This document shows, piece by piece, positions 13,332 to 24,066 of a stretch of DNA of 64,000 nt. The notes below the pieces were generated by a model. The model worked only from the letters and a program-made list of their open reading frames with translations, was not told the DNA's origin and did not search any database. Source of the DNA: Scytalidium lignicola (lineage: Eukaryota > Ascomycota > Leotiomycetes); assembly GCA_002812745.2 (NCBI GenBank), contig NCSJ02000061.1:1-64000 (forward strand), read 5' to 3'. Within the stretch, counting starts at the first letter, position 1. Each line of letters opens with the position of its first letter. Made by a program: the position numbers and the translations under genes.

Positions 13332-14984
13332 TCCATCACATTTATAATTTAGACATTTTAAGCTGCCCCAGAATTAGCTACTTGGGTAGCGAAAGGTCAA
13401 GAACTTAAAGAAGTTCATCAAGAAAAGGTAAAAGGAAGTAGCGTTTGGTTGGGAAGAGACTTAGACTAAGAGTGAAATATTAGTGTTACTCCTGTGGACA
13501 TAATAAAAGACAGATAGGCAAGAGAGGAACATTCAAATGTAAGCATCTAAGTTAACATTGTGCAGTTTGTCTTTTAGGAGAATCAAAGACGATTAGAGAA
13601 TAGACTTTGTTCTTAACTTAAAATGTGTTGAGCTTTAGATGTTACTTTGAGGCTTGAACTAAGTAAGATTTTATTAATCAAGCTAATACAAGAAAACTTG
13701 TAGTTACTTGCTAACTGTGTGAAATTTTGTTTACCAAAAATTTTTAAAGCTTAAAATACTAAAAATCAATTATAATTAGAATCTCCATAAAGTAAAAGAT
13801 TGATTAAAGTATTTTGCATAACGTTAAAACCAACGTATACATGAACTTTGAACAGTGTATGCAAACAACCATCTCGTTGGCTTAGTTCCTCTATTTTAGT
13901 AAGTCTAATAAAAGCCTTCAAAGGCAAAATCTCGAACCTTATAACAAATATTTATCCTTAACTCAAGTTTACTTAGCTCCAAGATGCTAATGAACTCGAT
14001 GTTGATATCTAGGTAATAGTCTCGAGAATTCGCTGTCGTGAATTCTTACAACTCATTTCACAGCGTCTAGACATCTTCAGATGATGTAGTAGAAAAAACA
14101 ACTACGCAGAATTGTTCCTTCACGGCCACGGAGCGCGAAATATTTTTAACCCAGATGTCAATTACTTTAGCTTGTTCGTAATTCACCCTAATTGTGATGT
14201 GGAAGTACCATTTGCTGAACAGGTTTATGCTACACTTCTCATGAGTCCAGGCTCGAAGAGCATTGGTCACTCATTCCTAGCAAGATTCTCCTTCATTCCA
14301 TCAATTAAGTAGATCTCTGATCATAAGGCTATGTCAGCCAGTTTTTCCACTGAATACTGAAAGCAGATTCAATACAAAATACCCAAGCTACTCACATACC
14401 ACACTCTTCTACAGCCAAAGAGCACCATCAGGCTATCTATCTGAAACTTGTAAACGCCATCCTCTCCCATGTCTAAACAGAGTTGTGAAGCCCGATATAA
14501 GCAGGTGGCAAGAGGAACATTATAGCTATATCATTTATGCATCAACTAGCATTAGCAATATACAAGCTACTGTCTGAATGAGAGCCAAGCTTCATTCTCA
14601 CCAGCACAAAAACAAAACCTCTTCCATAAGCACTTGTAAAGGCTCAGTTATATGGCAATATTCATGTGCAGTATTTTGAAGCTTATACTTGGTTGGGATT
14701 CATCATTATAACCCTCTTTGTTATCTGATATCGTAAAAAGGATTATAATTGTCTTCATATCTTGCTTAGATAACTGGTTAAGTACCAAGTTAAATGCTTC
14801 CTATTCTGTTTAAGTAATTAGTTGTCATGATAACCCTTTAAGGCATAATCATGTAAGTTAAGCTTGGTCACTCTTGTAAGGTTTATGTAGAAGTAAGTTG
14901 TTTGTAATTATAGTAAACAAGTATATATTATAAAGTTAAAACTTAAGTTAAAATATAAGGTTCTTAATTAAAGCTTAAAGAATG
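13332..14984. other. Intergenic stretch without a recognised gene
   Basis: About 1.65 kb. Small open frames near 14067-14312 on both strands overlap each other and resemble nothing I know. The first 300 bases look like degraded coding sequence but could not be assigned. The right third becomes AT-rich toward the LTR at 14985. Confidence 0.5.
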
Positions 14985-15615
14985 TGTTGTAATATCCTGT
15001 GTCGCCTTAGGCACCATCTTGTTTATTACACGTGACTTCCCTTTTCGATAGTCTACTAGTTAGCTCTCTTTACTTACGTACGTATGTAATTACTACAATA
15101 TTACAATATATACAGAGTTACCCTATATTGCGTACATGCTTTCACATGCCCTAATTCAACAGGTTATACGCTTTAGTAGCAATATAATTAGGCTAACTCT
15201 TCTTCTTATATGTCGATTGTGTTGATTAGCACCTTTTGTCTCTGTTTACCCATATCCACGCATCTAACCATATCCATCATAGCCGACAATTCTAATATTG
15301 TAGTTCTCTTAAAGGACTAAAGACTTAAAGGTCCAGAGAATTACAACCTTTAAAGCTTTTGTCTTATGGTATTACTCCGTTTTAAAGGTCTTGAGGATCA
15401 TGTTAGTAATACTGTTTCACCTTCTAAGGGAAATACTCTCAAGTAGAAGGTCTAGTACAAAGATAACATTAAAACTTATATATATCTTAATGTTAATATT
15501 AACGACAAAGTTATATTATTAATTAAGGATTATAATATAGCAAAGCTTGTTTAAAATACCTTAAAAGCTTAATATCAAGGAAAAGATTATAATCTATAAT
15601 AGAAGTTCTGTAAGG
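14985..15615 (+). mobile_element. 5' end of a Ty1/copia element: LTR plus gag relic
   Basis: The LTR at 14985-15161 starts TGTTGT and ends CAACA and is clearly related to the LTR at 7425-7589. Behind it the plus strand translates, through TAA/TAG codons, into a copia Gag start. An RLKGPENYNL run (family: L-G-ENY-TW) is followed by an AL-like helix and a YIYLNVNINDKVILL segment, then NIAKLV*NTLKA*YQ, where the stops stand in for Trp and Gln. The relic stops abruptly near 15615 at normal-composition DNA. It is the 5' part of the family whose 3' part is at 5690-7589, in the same orientation, but the two are separate fragments. Confidence 0.75.
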
Positions 15616-16530
15616 TTTATGGGATGAAAGATGATGGATTGCAAGTACGCGAAGGCATAACTAACTACTGAGCTATGGATGCCTAAGATACAAGGAATGA
15701 GCTGGAAGCGAGAAGCGACCATAAGCGATTGACTAGTGCCACGCCAAATCCTTACAACATGCCCCCTCGATCAAAAGATCGACTCTTACGTCGATTCTAG
15801 CCCTAAAGATATGCCCTAATCCCACAATCCTGTGGAGCTATCTGTCATTGCACTTGCGACTCTCCTATGCGATGTTATATTCCTAGCTCAGCCTTATGCT
15901 TTTATGCTTGTGTTGCAGGTCTTGCTACCGACTCGAATAATATCATGACTGAAGAACATTTATGGAAACTCGGTAAGATGATTTTTACCATGAAGATCAC
16001 TTATTAGTTATTATATGTAAAAAAACCAAATAACAGTTTGACATTGCATTAATGAATATAATTTACTTAGCTTATAAACTATTTGGAATCTTTGTTTTAC
16101 AATTATATTTCCAATCAAATCAAGGAATATTTAGATTATGATTTTTTTGATAATAATAATTTTCAATTTTAGGATACAATATTCTTTAAAAGTTAAATGC
16201 GTATAATGGTTGTGAAACTAATGAATGCAACTGATGATGGGAAAATGCTAAGGCTGGGAAGCTTTTGGGACTCACTAGAAGCGAACTCCTTATATTCCGT
16301 TATTTTCATCTAGAACCAAGGTAAATATGATGGCTGATGGCTGATGACTGGTGACTGATGACTGATGACGCTGGCTGAAACAGCGTAGAGGGTGAAATTA
16401 ATCTAAGCCAGAGGCCTTCCCAAACATGTGTTTTCACAGCTTCACGTCCACAGAAACCAGGATCAGGGCAGCATGATGCTAATGACATCGATTGACTAAA
16501 CAATGGTTTATTTATCTAGTTCTGCCAACC
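15616..16530. other. Intergenic stretch; possible LTR edge and a short tandem repeat
   Basis: No gene is recognised. At 15763 the minus strand reads GAGGGGGCATGTTGTAAGG, a purine tract followed by TGTTG, which could be a polypurine tract and the start of a minus-strand LTR extending to about 15615; this is only suggestive. An imperfect TGATGRC-type repeat occupies about 16328-16374. The rest shows nothing. Confidence 0.35.
16328..16374. repeat. Short imperfect tandem repeat (TGATGGC/TGATGAC)
   Basis: Roughly six degenerate 7-base units in a row downstream of the UstYa-type gene. No function is evident. Confidence 0.6.
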
Positions 16531-17545
16531 CTACATAGTTTCCAAGGGTTGCCAAGATTCAACCCTATATTGATTCTTTACTACCCATTCCGACATAGCT
16601 GTAAAATCCCGACATACATGAGAAACATCCGTTTTAAGCCATCTCTTCCGAGTCTCTTCATCATACTGCCAATAATCTAGTGAGAAGTCGCCGCTACACA
16701 TTATAGAGTGTCGTAGATGTTCTATACAATGTTCTATTACAAATATTAAAGTTATATCGAAGGTACAATGGTGTCCAGGTCGTAAAGACCAATAGCTTTC
16801 TCTGGCGTGCAAGATAAGGAATGTTTAAGCTTACCTCTATGAAAAGCAACTTGATGATCAGACATCTTTGGAAAGTAATGCTTTGGGTAAAAAGACTTGC
16901 GTATCATGTCCTGCATAAAAAAAGTCAATATTTAAGTAAATTCATGTTATTTTATAATGCGGCTTACCAAACAGTGTAACTGATGGAACACTTCAAGCCC
17001 ATACATATACTGTGTTGGGTCTACAAGTGATTGATTGCTCTTGGGTAAACTCTTAATGTCGAATCCATTTTCGTAGGACGCTTGTATCATCCCATCCGTT
17101 GCTATTACTTGTCAAAAAATGCCTAACCGGAATAATGTTATAACTTACGCTCTTGCATATCTGACCATGCTAAATCGGTTTTGGCTGAGGGCACACCTTC
17201 CATAGTCATAAATGTCGAGTTGTATTCGAAAATGAGAGTCCGGTATTTTAGCACCTCGGCTGCTGGGTCTGGGACGTTTTAATCATTATATTCTTTATTC
17301 TCGAACGATTTTGAATGAGATTCAAACATACAATAATTTCCAGCGACATCACGAAGGTTTCTCCCAATTAGTTCAGGTGCACTTTGTTTCAATGCAAATA
17401 TAAGAACAAGCGTTACGAATAGCAATAATTGTACGAGGAATACAACCAAAACTATCGGTAATCGAATTCGATATTCCATCCATGTGTTCTTAAAACTCTG
17501 CTCAGTTTCATCCTCTGTGATATGAGAATATTGATATCCACCCAT
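16531..17545 (-). CDS. UstYa-type (DUF3328) oxidase-like membrane protein
   Basis: Five exons on the minus strand (17545-17332, 17268-17149, 17101-16968, 16910-16835, 16733-16531) total 747 nt, 248 residues, in frame with canonical splice sites. A short cytoplasmic N-terminus precedes one membrane helix (residues ~26-48, LPIVLVVFLVQLLLF). The luminal part carries YPAAEVLKYRT and AWSDM, typical of the family, and both diagnostic HxxHC motifs: HQLHC at the exon 3 end and HREHC across the exon 4/5 junction, followed by IEHLRHSIMC. UstYa proteins cyclise or oxidise ribosomal peptides (ustiloxin, asperipin, phomopsin) and act in other fungal metabolite pathways. The first intron removes an in-frame TAA that would otherwise look like a nonsense mutation. 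The start at 17545 is chosen because the upstream frame is not family-like. Substrate is unknown; see the divergent peptide gene at 18240. Confidence 0.88.
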
Positions 17546-18239
17546 TGTCAGATTAACGTAAGATTGAAATGGAGGCACCACTTCTAAAATGAGAAATCTA
17601 TTGCTGGATAGGCCGGGAGGATGAGAGAACGGTATCAGGAGAAGAAGAGCCGGCAGCGGACGATGCTGCACCCTCGAAACGAATGACTGGGGAGGCTGTC
17701 GCTTAGTAGAGAAAGAGGGGAAGAAACTGCCAAACTTTATCAAATTCAGACCATAGTTAAGCCCACACAATCTTATCTCATGTAAATAATGGCTTTATGG
17801 GAGTATCAATACATGTGTTTGTTCCTCGGACGTAATTTACCCGCTTGACGCCTTGGCATTCGCATTCGCGTGTCTTATCTACATACAGCTCCGCGTTTAC
17901 GCCTCCAAACCGCATTAAGATCTTCCTCTTTTGGATAATATGATACTTCTACCTTCTTTTTCCATATTAGTAGTGATTGAGACATACCACGTGGTGCATT
18001 GGCATTCCAACGTAAAAGGTCTTATCATTATAAATCGAAACTCCCACCTTCCTTCTTTGAGGTATATCCGTAAGGGAGTGTTGCATTGCCAACCAATATC
18101 ATTTTAGTATCGAATTCAAGATTTTGTATATAACGTACATAAAGAAGACTCTCTGTAGAGACAGTTCAGTCTTCAATCCAGCCCAATACAATTAATACGA
18201 TCACATATCGAATATTTCGAGATCCAAGAAGTTTTAATC
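17546..18239. promoter_or_regulatory. Divergent intergenic region between the UstYa-type gene and the peptide gene
   Basis: 694 bp separate the two start codons, so both genes are read outward from one control region. On the peptide side a TATATAA sits at 18127-18133, about 110 bp before the ATG. The region is of normal composition and holds no further gene. Confidence 0.5.
18127..18133 (+). promoter_or_regulatory. TATA box of the small secreted peptide gene
   Basis: TATATAA lies 107 bp upstream of the ATG at 18240 and is followed by a pyrimidine/CAA-rich leader, a layout common for strongly expressed small fungal genes. This is position-based inference only. Confidence 0.4.
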
Positions 18240-18451
18240 ATGAAGCTCTCTATTATCATCCTTACCACCGTTTCTGTATTGGTCGCTGCAGCACCTATGG
18301 TAAGACAACATCCCATATGCTTGCAAATGTATATACAGCTAACTTTCAGTAGCCCAGCTCTGACGGAACCATCGTAGCACGTGCCTGCCTTGGCTGGAAC
18401 GCAAAGGATGAAACAGAAAAGCGAAGCATTCCTTGCCCACCTGAGGAATAA
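18240..18451 (+). CDS. Small secreted peptide precursor with Kex2 site
   Basis: Exon 18240-18299 encodes a signal peptide (MKLSIIILTTVSVLVAAAP). A 53-nt intron follows (GTAAGA, branch point GCTAAC, acceptor CAGTAG), and exon 18353-18451 ends at TAA; the total is 52 residues. The mature part has two cysteines (residues 32 and 48) and a dibasic KR at 43-44, the Kex2 cleavage motif, leaving a C-terminal octapeptide SIPCPPEE. The acceptor is a tandem NAG: using the first AG puts TAG immediately in frame, so only the second gives the peptide. I know no family for it. It is divergent from a UstYa-type gene, which makes a peptide-natural-product precursor conceivable, but it lacks the repeated cores usual for that class. 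Unspliced reading would give a 45-residue protein without KR. Confidence 0.6.
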
Positions 18452-18910
18452 TTGAGTGGAGAATACATCACATCCGCATTTGGAGGAATTTGGGGACAAC
18501 TCTTAGTCTTTGGGTCTTCTCGATATATTAAAATTATCAATCTATAAATCTTGAGCTTGATTTCAAACCATCTGTGCTTAACCGTGTCCATTCTTAGCCT
18601 TTTTATTCCCACGATAGCTGATTAAACTTCTATTCTCCTAAATAGCATAGTCAAAACAAAAGCCGCCCTATTGTAGTGTCATGGTTGTTGCGCACTTATC
18701 AATAACTTTATCCGAACCGGATCTCTTCTTTGTTTTCATCCTTCCATGATTCCAATGTCTGTGACTCTCTCTGTTATATTCCTGTCACCATCGTCAGTGT
18801 GATAATGAGTTGAGTTGTTTTTAGACACGCTGCCCATCACTTGCTTCGTACGTCTCGTCCTATATCCGGTCACAAATGGTTTTCTACTTCCATTATTCGG
18901 AGTATGTGTG
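18452..18910. other. Intergenic stretch, nothing recognised
   Basis: Normal-composition DNA downstream of the peptide gene. Antisense open frames here overlap the peptide gene and show no family likeness. Confidence 0.5.
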
Positions 18911-19500
18911 TACCGAAGGATCTCAAATATAACGAACTAGGGGTCAGAAGTCCGTGCTTTACAGGGCACTTCAAGGGCTGGAAAACCTCACTTTTTCAAT
19001 GCGCAAATCATCCAAACTCACTCATTCTTCAACTAAAATGGATGTTCTTTATCCTCCTCCAATGTCATCATGCTTTTTAAGTATAAAGATCAAAACCAAG
19101 TACAAAGAAGTAATGCATTAACTTCAGATATATGCAAGTGCTAAATTCAACCTACAACGGAACTTGAGATGATTTAGGTTATGACAGAGGAATAAGAAAA
19201 AATACTATAACAATAGATTAATAACCTTATAAAGAAGTATCAAGGCTAGGTACAAGAATTAGTAAAGAAGTGTAGGTAGTTTACATCTAATTAGTTGAAT
19301 AGATGTTGTTAATGCCTTGTAAAGCACAAACTTCTGACCCCTAGTTCGTGAGGGCCTTTGCGCTAGAGCAAATCTGCCAATATCAAGTTGTACCGACAAG
19401 TTATTGTGGGTATTTGTCAGCACTAGAGTGCAAATCACCCATTAGACATACTCCTCCACATAGTTCGCGCAAAGGCCCTTATATTTGAGATTCTTCGGTA
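18911..19500. mobile_element. Palindromic MITE-like element carrying a nested smaller element
   Basis: Left end TACCGAAGGATCTCAAATAT at 18911 is matched in reverse complement by the right end (TACCGAAGAATCTCAAATAT, ending 19500). With TA as target duplication, the TIR continues inward to about 50 bp (a GAACTAGGGGTCAGAAGT block on the left and its complement near 19330-19346). The right TIR is split by the small element at 19351-19479. The interior (18960-19310) has no coding frame. Confidence 0.7.
19351..19479. mobile_element. 129-bp element nested in the right TIR of the larger MITE
   Basis: It is bounded by a perfect 13-bp inverted repeat, AGGGCCTTTGCGC and its complement. It lies exactly where the right arm of the larger palindrome departs from the left arm; removing it restores arm symmetry apart from one or two bases. 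It is non-coding. Confidence 0.7.
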
Positions 19501-20760
19501 TATGCTACTGATAACTTATCTGATGCAGCTAAAGTCTAAATGAAACCTTATTTTTACATCAGAGAAGACAAACGGTAACAGCATATAAGCCTAAATAAGA
19601 TATAAATTCTAATATATTTTAATATACCTAAGTACATATAGGTTAATAATTAACAAAATTTTTTTTTTACTAAATATCTAACCCTAAAAATTAAGCTTTA
19701 GTTTACGCGTCTTACAAACTCATCCATCCCGTCCAGATTTCACTACTTTACCTATGAATATCGTTATCCGATCATATCCTGCATCATATACTAAATCCTG
19801 AGTCGTCATCCTCCGTTTGAACCGTCATGATGGCTTATTACCAAATAAAACAAAGTGTGTTATATCTCCAACCTCGAGTTCAGTAGCAAATGACATAAAA
19901 CCTCTGTGGCAACTTGGTATACACCAACTACGGTTGACCAAAGCAACGAAAGCTCGGAAGCCCATCCCAATTAATAATTAAGGGATTTATTGACACTTGG
20001 TCATTTATATTCACCCTGGTCGGCAATACCGGAAACCAAAGGCCATAGGTTATTGGCTATAATATTGCACGATACAGCATATAAGCGCTGTATAGTGCAA
20101 CTGACTTTATCGCATGTATAGTAAGCAAATTTTAGGCTGTGGGGTATACTACAATTTGTTATAATTATAGCGCTTTTTAGGTGCTATGGTCGCTGAAGCT
20201 ACATTACAGTACGTTAAAGTCTCAACAGGGTTGATCGTGAGGAGAAGTCACATGAAAAGGCGCAATCAGGCAGGAACGAAACCCAAGCCTTGCAATATGT
20301 TTTATGTCTTGTAACTTGGATGTGACCAAACATCCCGCCAATCTGCCACCCAGCGTCCCTTGGAGAAGTAGGAGCAGGCCAGGAGCTGGATCAGTCATCT
20401 ACGTGTGCACTCCCGCCGAAGATTCTGGCTCCTACTAAAGCCATTCTGGAAGGCGACACTGTGGATTAGGGTCTGCACCGTGACTTCGTCATGTTCGGCC
20501 AAAAGCTACGTACGCCACGAAGGCTTTGACTTTGTGACCGGTGGAAGGTGGACCTAAACCCTACTGTACTTTATATTTACTGCGTGACTAATTTACGGTG
20601 TTAAATGTTACCACGCTGTGTTATTTTCTGTCTAAAGCGGTCCAAAACAGGCAGAAAAGGAGTATACAGGTGGGCCAGCCCCCAAGGGTGTGACTCCGGT
20701 AGCCCCTCTAAGCCACTAATCATGTGACTCCACGCTAAAAAATAAGCGAGAAATTCTTCT
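19501..20760. other. Intergenic stretch with a doubtful gene relic
   Basis: No intact gene. On the minus strand, 19965-19825 encodes 46 residues (containing GFMSFATELEVGD and ITHFVLFGNKPS) that faintly recall the C-terminal end of HET-domain proteins (G-G...VGD...VL-G). Reading may continue past the stop. Confidence in that likeness is low (about 0.25). The remainder up to the Tc1 element shows nothing. Confidence 0.3.
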
Positions 20761-20762
20761 TA

Positions 20763-20872
20763 CGTAAGGGGGTGAACAAAATGAACCGCGCACCCATGCA
20801 AGCGAGCGAATTCTGCCACCCAAAAAAGGCATTTTCACATTGCTATTTTATTACTACTGTACAAGGCTGCTC

Positions 20873-20903
<31 letters not shown>

Positions 20904-22099
20904 CACTACTACCACTACCATCCTGAAGGGCCTCCCTTTCGCATCCTGACCTTTGCTATCCTTTCAGGCATAGTATCGATAAAGTGGTTAATATGCCGTT
21001 CGATTTATATCTCATTCTCCCATATATCTTGCATAGCTACTTTAAGATCCTCCAGCTTCTACCCACCAGATGGCTTGCGATTTCTGAGTAATTGCTTGAG
21101 GACTTGCCATATGTTTTCAATTGGATTCAAATCAGGAGATTGAGGAAGCTAATCAATTAATCTGATATGGCATTCTATTCGAATACTATTATACAGCCCT
21201 CCATTTTTTGCTGTATTCTTTTTGCCATGCACACAGTTGTTATCCTCTACACACTAGTATATTCCTTGTTTTTTAAAGCCTTCTTCTAATTGCTTTGCCT
21301 TAAATATCTCCTTCAGTAGCCCTTCAAGGATTTGACTAGCATACTTCTTTTAAGTAAATCCTTTGCCTTCTTCTTCATATGATACAAAAACAAGCTTGGA
21401 TTTGTAATTGTAACTAATGACAGCTTATGCTATAATAGACTTATAGCCAAAATGAAAGGTAAATTGAATACAATCAAGCCTTTGCCATTTACCCCTTGCT
21501 CTGAGCAATCGTTGGCGTTTGAGTATATTTATACATGTAATGGTTTCATCTGTGTATATTCTATTCCTCTAATACCAAAGTAGTCAATCTTAGTTTGTAA
21601 TGCAAAAAGTCTATCATAATAATCTATTCTTTGCAAAAGTTCCAAGCTTGCAATCAAGGACATGGTAATGATATCCAAATTGTGCTAAAGCTCTTAAAAT
21701 TGTAAGTCTAGACACCTTTAACTTAAATTGCTTTTTGATTTGTTTAGGAGAAAAAANTTCGTCGTTTATAATAGCTAGTAAATCAGTAGATAATTGCAAG
21801 GACTGTAAAATCAGGAATGCTTTTCGGTTAACCAGTTGATTTCTGTACACAATCTCCCTTTTGGAGTTACTCTCGAGCTGTTGATTCAGGGACTTGTAAA
21901 TTTCGAGCTACTTGACGTTTAGAATAGCCATCTTCTATTTTGGTTTTATAACGAACACGGGTAGGAGTATCCCAAGCCATTAAAATAGTAGTAAATAAGA
22001 AGGAAGGATAAAGTAAACAATGTGCGTTTATAAAAGCGGCAATATACCGGCTTCACCGCCTCGCTAAGGTGCGCGGTTCATTTTGTTCACCCCCTTAGG
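20763..22099 (-). mobile_element. Tc1/mariner element, copy 1 (degenerate)
   Basis: The left TIR begins CGTAAGGGGGTGAACAAAAT at 20763 after TA, and the right end is its complement, ending 22099 with one mismatch. The minus strand encodes a Tc1-type transposase broken by stops; the best segment is 21850-21614 (helix-turn-helix part, FSPKQIKKQFKLKVSRLTIL). Further C-terminal blocks lie down to about 20930, where the plus strand shows the complement of the DLNPIEN region near 21110-21130. A (CTA)n run sits near the left TIR. The element shares its right-hand TA with copy 2. Confidence 0.8.
20872..20920 (+). repeat. CTA microsatellite inside Tc1 copy 1
   Basis: A near-perfect trinucleotide run of about 16 units with two CCA interruptions, about 110 bp inside the TIR of the element. 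Confidence 0.85.
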
Positions 22100-22147
22100 T
22101 ACGTAAGGGGGNTGTCAAGAAATACTCGCGCACCTAAGCGAGGCGGT

Positions 22148-22197
22148 GTGATTAGTATATTGCCACTTTTNATGGTAAACAATTATTGTTTACTTCT

Positions 22198-22265
<68 letters not shown>

Positions 22266-23329
22266 TAGCATGGGATACTCCTACACGTGTACGATACAAG
22301 ACTAAAGTCCAAGATGGTTATTCAAAACGTCAAGCAGCTCGATCATTAAGTGTTCCTGATTCAACAGCTCGAGGGTGGTTCAAAAAGGGGGATCGTGTAC
22401 AGAAACCTCCTGGCAGGCCACATTCTCTTCCTGATTCAACAGTCCTTGCAATTATTCAGTGGTTTACAGGCCATTATGATCGACGGATTCTTTCTCCTAA
22501 GCAAATTAAAAAGGAATTTAATTTGAATGTATCTCGAAATACAATTCTGAAAGCATTAGCTCGTTTTGGCTATCATTATCATGTTCCTGATTGTAAGCCT
22601 GGAACCTCAGCAAAAAACAGGCTATTACGTTGGATTTTCAGCATTGCAAACTAGGATCGACCACTATGGTATTGGAGGAATGGGATATACACAGATGAAA
22701 CTATTACATGCACAGGTATGCTCAGACGCCAGCGATTGCTCAGAGCAAGAGGTGAACGGCAAAGGCTTGATTGTATTCAATTCACATTTCATTCTGGCTA
22801 TAAGTCTGTTATGGCATGGGCTGCCATTGGTTACAACTACAAATCCAAGCTTATTTTTGTGTCATATAAAGGAGAAGGCAAAGGATTTACTCAAAAGAAG
22901 TATGCTAGCCAAATCCTTGAAGGGCCACTAAAAGAGATATTTGAGGCAAAGTAATTAAAAGAAGGTTTTGAAACACTAGGAGTATATTGGTGTGTAGAGG
23001 ATAACAGCCGAGTGCATGGCAAAAAGGATACAGCCAGAAATAAAGGGATATGCAATGGGATTCGAATAGAGTGCCATATCAATTCAATTGATTGGCCTCC
23101 TCAATCCCCGGATCTGAATCCAATTGAAAATATATGGCAGGTCCTTAAGCAATTGCTTAGGAATCGCAAACCAGCAGGTGGGTGGAAGCTGGAGGACCTC
23201 AAAGCAGCCATGCAAGATATATGGGAGAATGAGATATCAATTGAGCGGCATATTAATCACTTTATTGATACTATGCCTGAAAGGATAGCCAAAGTCAGGT
23301 TGCGAAAGGGAGGCCCTTCAGGGTGGTAG
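22148..23329 (+). pseudogene. Tc1/mariner transposase, interrupted by two stops
   Basis: A single frame runs from about 22148 (or ATG 22172) to 23329, broken only by TAG at 22652-22654 and TAA at 22952-22954, both explicable as CAR to TAR changes. Order: poly-Thr from the microsatellite, then a helix-turn-helix/homeodomain-like part (YSKRQAARSLSVPDSTARGW, FSPKQ-like RILSPKQIKKEFN). The DDE catalytic domain follows with D in IYTDET, D in CVEDNS and E in SPDLNPIEN, so all three acidic residues remain. The C-terminus ends with SGW just before a GGTAGT repeat. The element may be movable in trans through its TIRs. Confidence 0.88.
22198..22265 (+). repeat. (TAC)n microsatellite, about 22 units
   Basis: A perfect trinucleotide run inside Tc1 copy 2. 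It is read in the transposase frame as poly-threonine (about 22 residues) just before the conserved N-terminus. It is likely an expansion of the shorter run also seen in copy 1. Confidence 0.95.
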
Positions 23330-23394
23330 TGGTAGTGGTAGTGGTAGTGGTAGTGGTAGTGGTAGTGGTAGGAATAGGAGTAGTAGTAGTAGTA
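23322..23394 (+). repeat. (GGTAGT)n and (AGT)n repeats at the 3' side of Tc1 copy 2
   Basis: About eight hexamer units (23322-23370) are followed by GAATAG and five AGT units, directly after the transposase stop and about 100 bp from the TIR. Confidence 0.9.
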
Positions 23395-23500
23395 GCCTTG
23401 TACAGTAGTAATAAAATAGCAATAGTAAATTGCCTTTTTGGGTGGCAGAATTCGCTCGCTTACATGGGTGCGCGAGTACTTCTTGACACCCCCTTACGTA

Positions 23501-24066
23501 CAATGGCGCAAAGAGAAATCAGCACTATTATTATTAGAGGCCTTTCCATTTCCGTGGAGCCTTACTAATCGTGCAAAGCGGAGAATTGGGAAGTGCCAAG
23601 AGTGGAGGAAAGTGTGATCCTTATCATCAACCACTCCGTATTACTCGCCGTTCCATTCTCTGCACCCCACCATTATAGATAGCTTGCAAAAGTTAAGGGT
23701 CCATACGATTTCTCATTCATAAATTAATTTTTATGCGAGCTGCAAGAGTGGTAGAGAAGCTAGTTCTCTTCTTTCCTCTGCCCTGCTGTAAAAGCTGCAG
23801 AAGCCGTAGCTGCTACCCGTATTATCTGTGACTTAGATTTCATCGATCCCGTGCTCCTTTGCTGCCTCTCTTTCTCCCATAAGTTATAGCTCTATTGCTA
23901 CCTATAACTAGTTAATTACTCCTCTTACGTCAGCGCTCGATATCGTTCTGGTGCCATCACTTGTAAAATAAAATTCTGTTGAAACTAAATGGACTTTGCT
24001 GGACATTACTAATTTCATTGCCCGCTGTTGAATTGGTATCAGCCGGTATATATTTTCCACGCAAAT
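23501..24066. promoter_or_regulatory. hxnX: Upstream region of the hxnX-like gene
   Basis: 566 bp without a gene. A GATA-factor type site (CTTATC, i.e. GATAAG on the minus strand) is at 23620-23625. A nitrogen-regulated pathway would be expected to use AreA sites, but one hexamer is weak evidence. Confidence 0.35.

Larger units (their letters stand above)
22102..23498 (+). mobile_element. Tc1/mariner element, copy 2
   Basis: It is bounded by TA (22100-22101 and 23499-23500) and TIRs beginning CGTAAGGGGG(N)TGTCAAG. Ignoring the N at 22112, the right TIR is an almost exact complement over about 35 bp. It is oriented head to head with copy 1 and abuts it. The TIR core differs from copy 1 beyond the first ten bases (TGTCAAGAAATACTCGCGCAC versus TGAACAAAATGAACCGCGCAC), so they are related but distinct subfamilies. 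It contains one transposase frame and microsatellites near both ends. Confidence 0.88.

Noticed and set aside
15630..15780. tRNA-like or LTR-like GC-rich patch
   Set aside because: No complete cloverleaf or convincing A/B boxes; only a purine tract plus TGTTG suggests an LTR, too little to call.
17279..17331. In-frame TAA in the UstYa-type gene taken as a nonsense mutation
   Set aside because: A canonical 63-nt intron (GTATGT...CCCAG) removes it and joins family-typical residues.
19825..19965. Possible HET-domain C-terminal relic
   Set aside because: Only about 46 residues with a vague VGD...VL pattern; kept only as a note in the intergenic entry.
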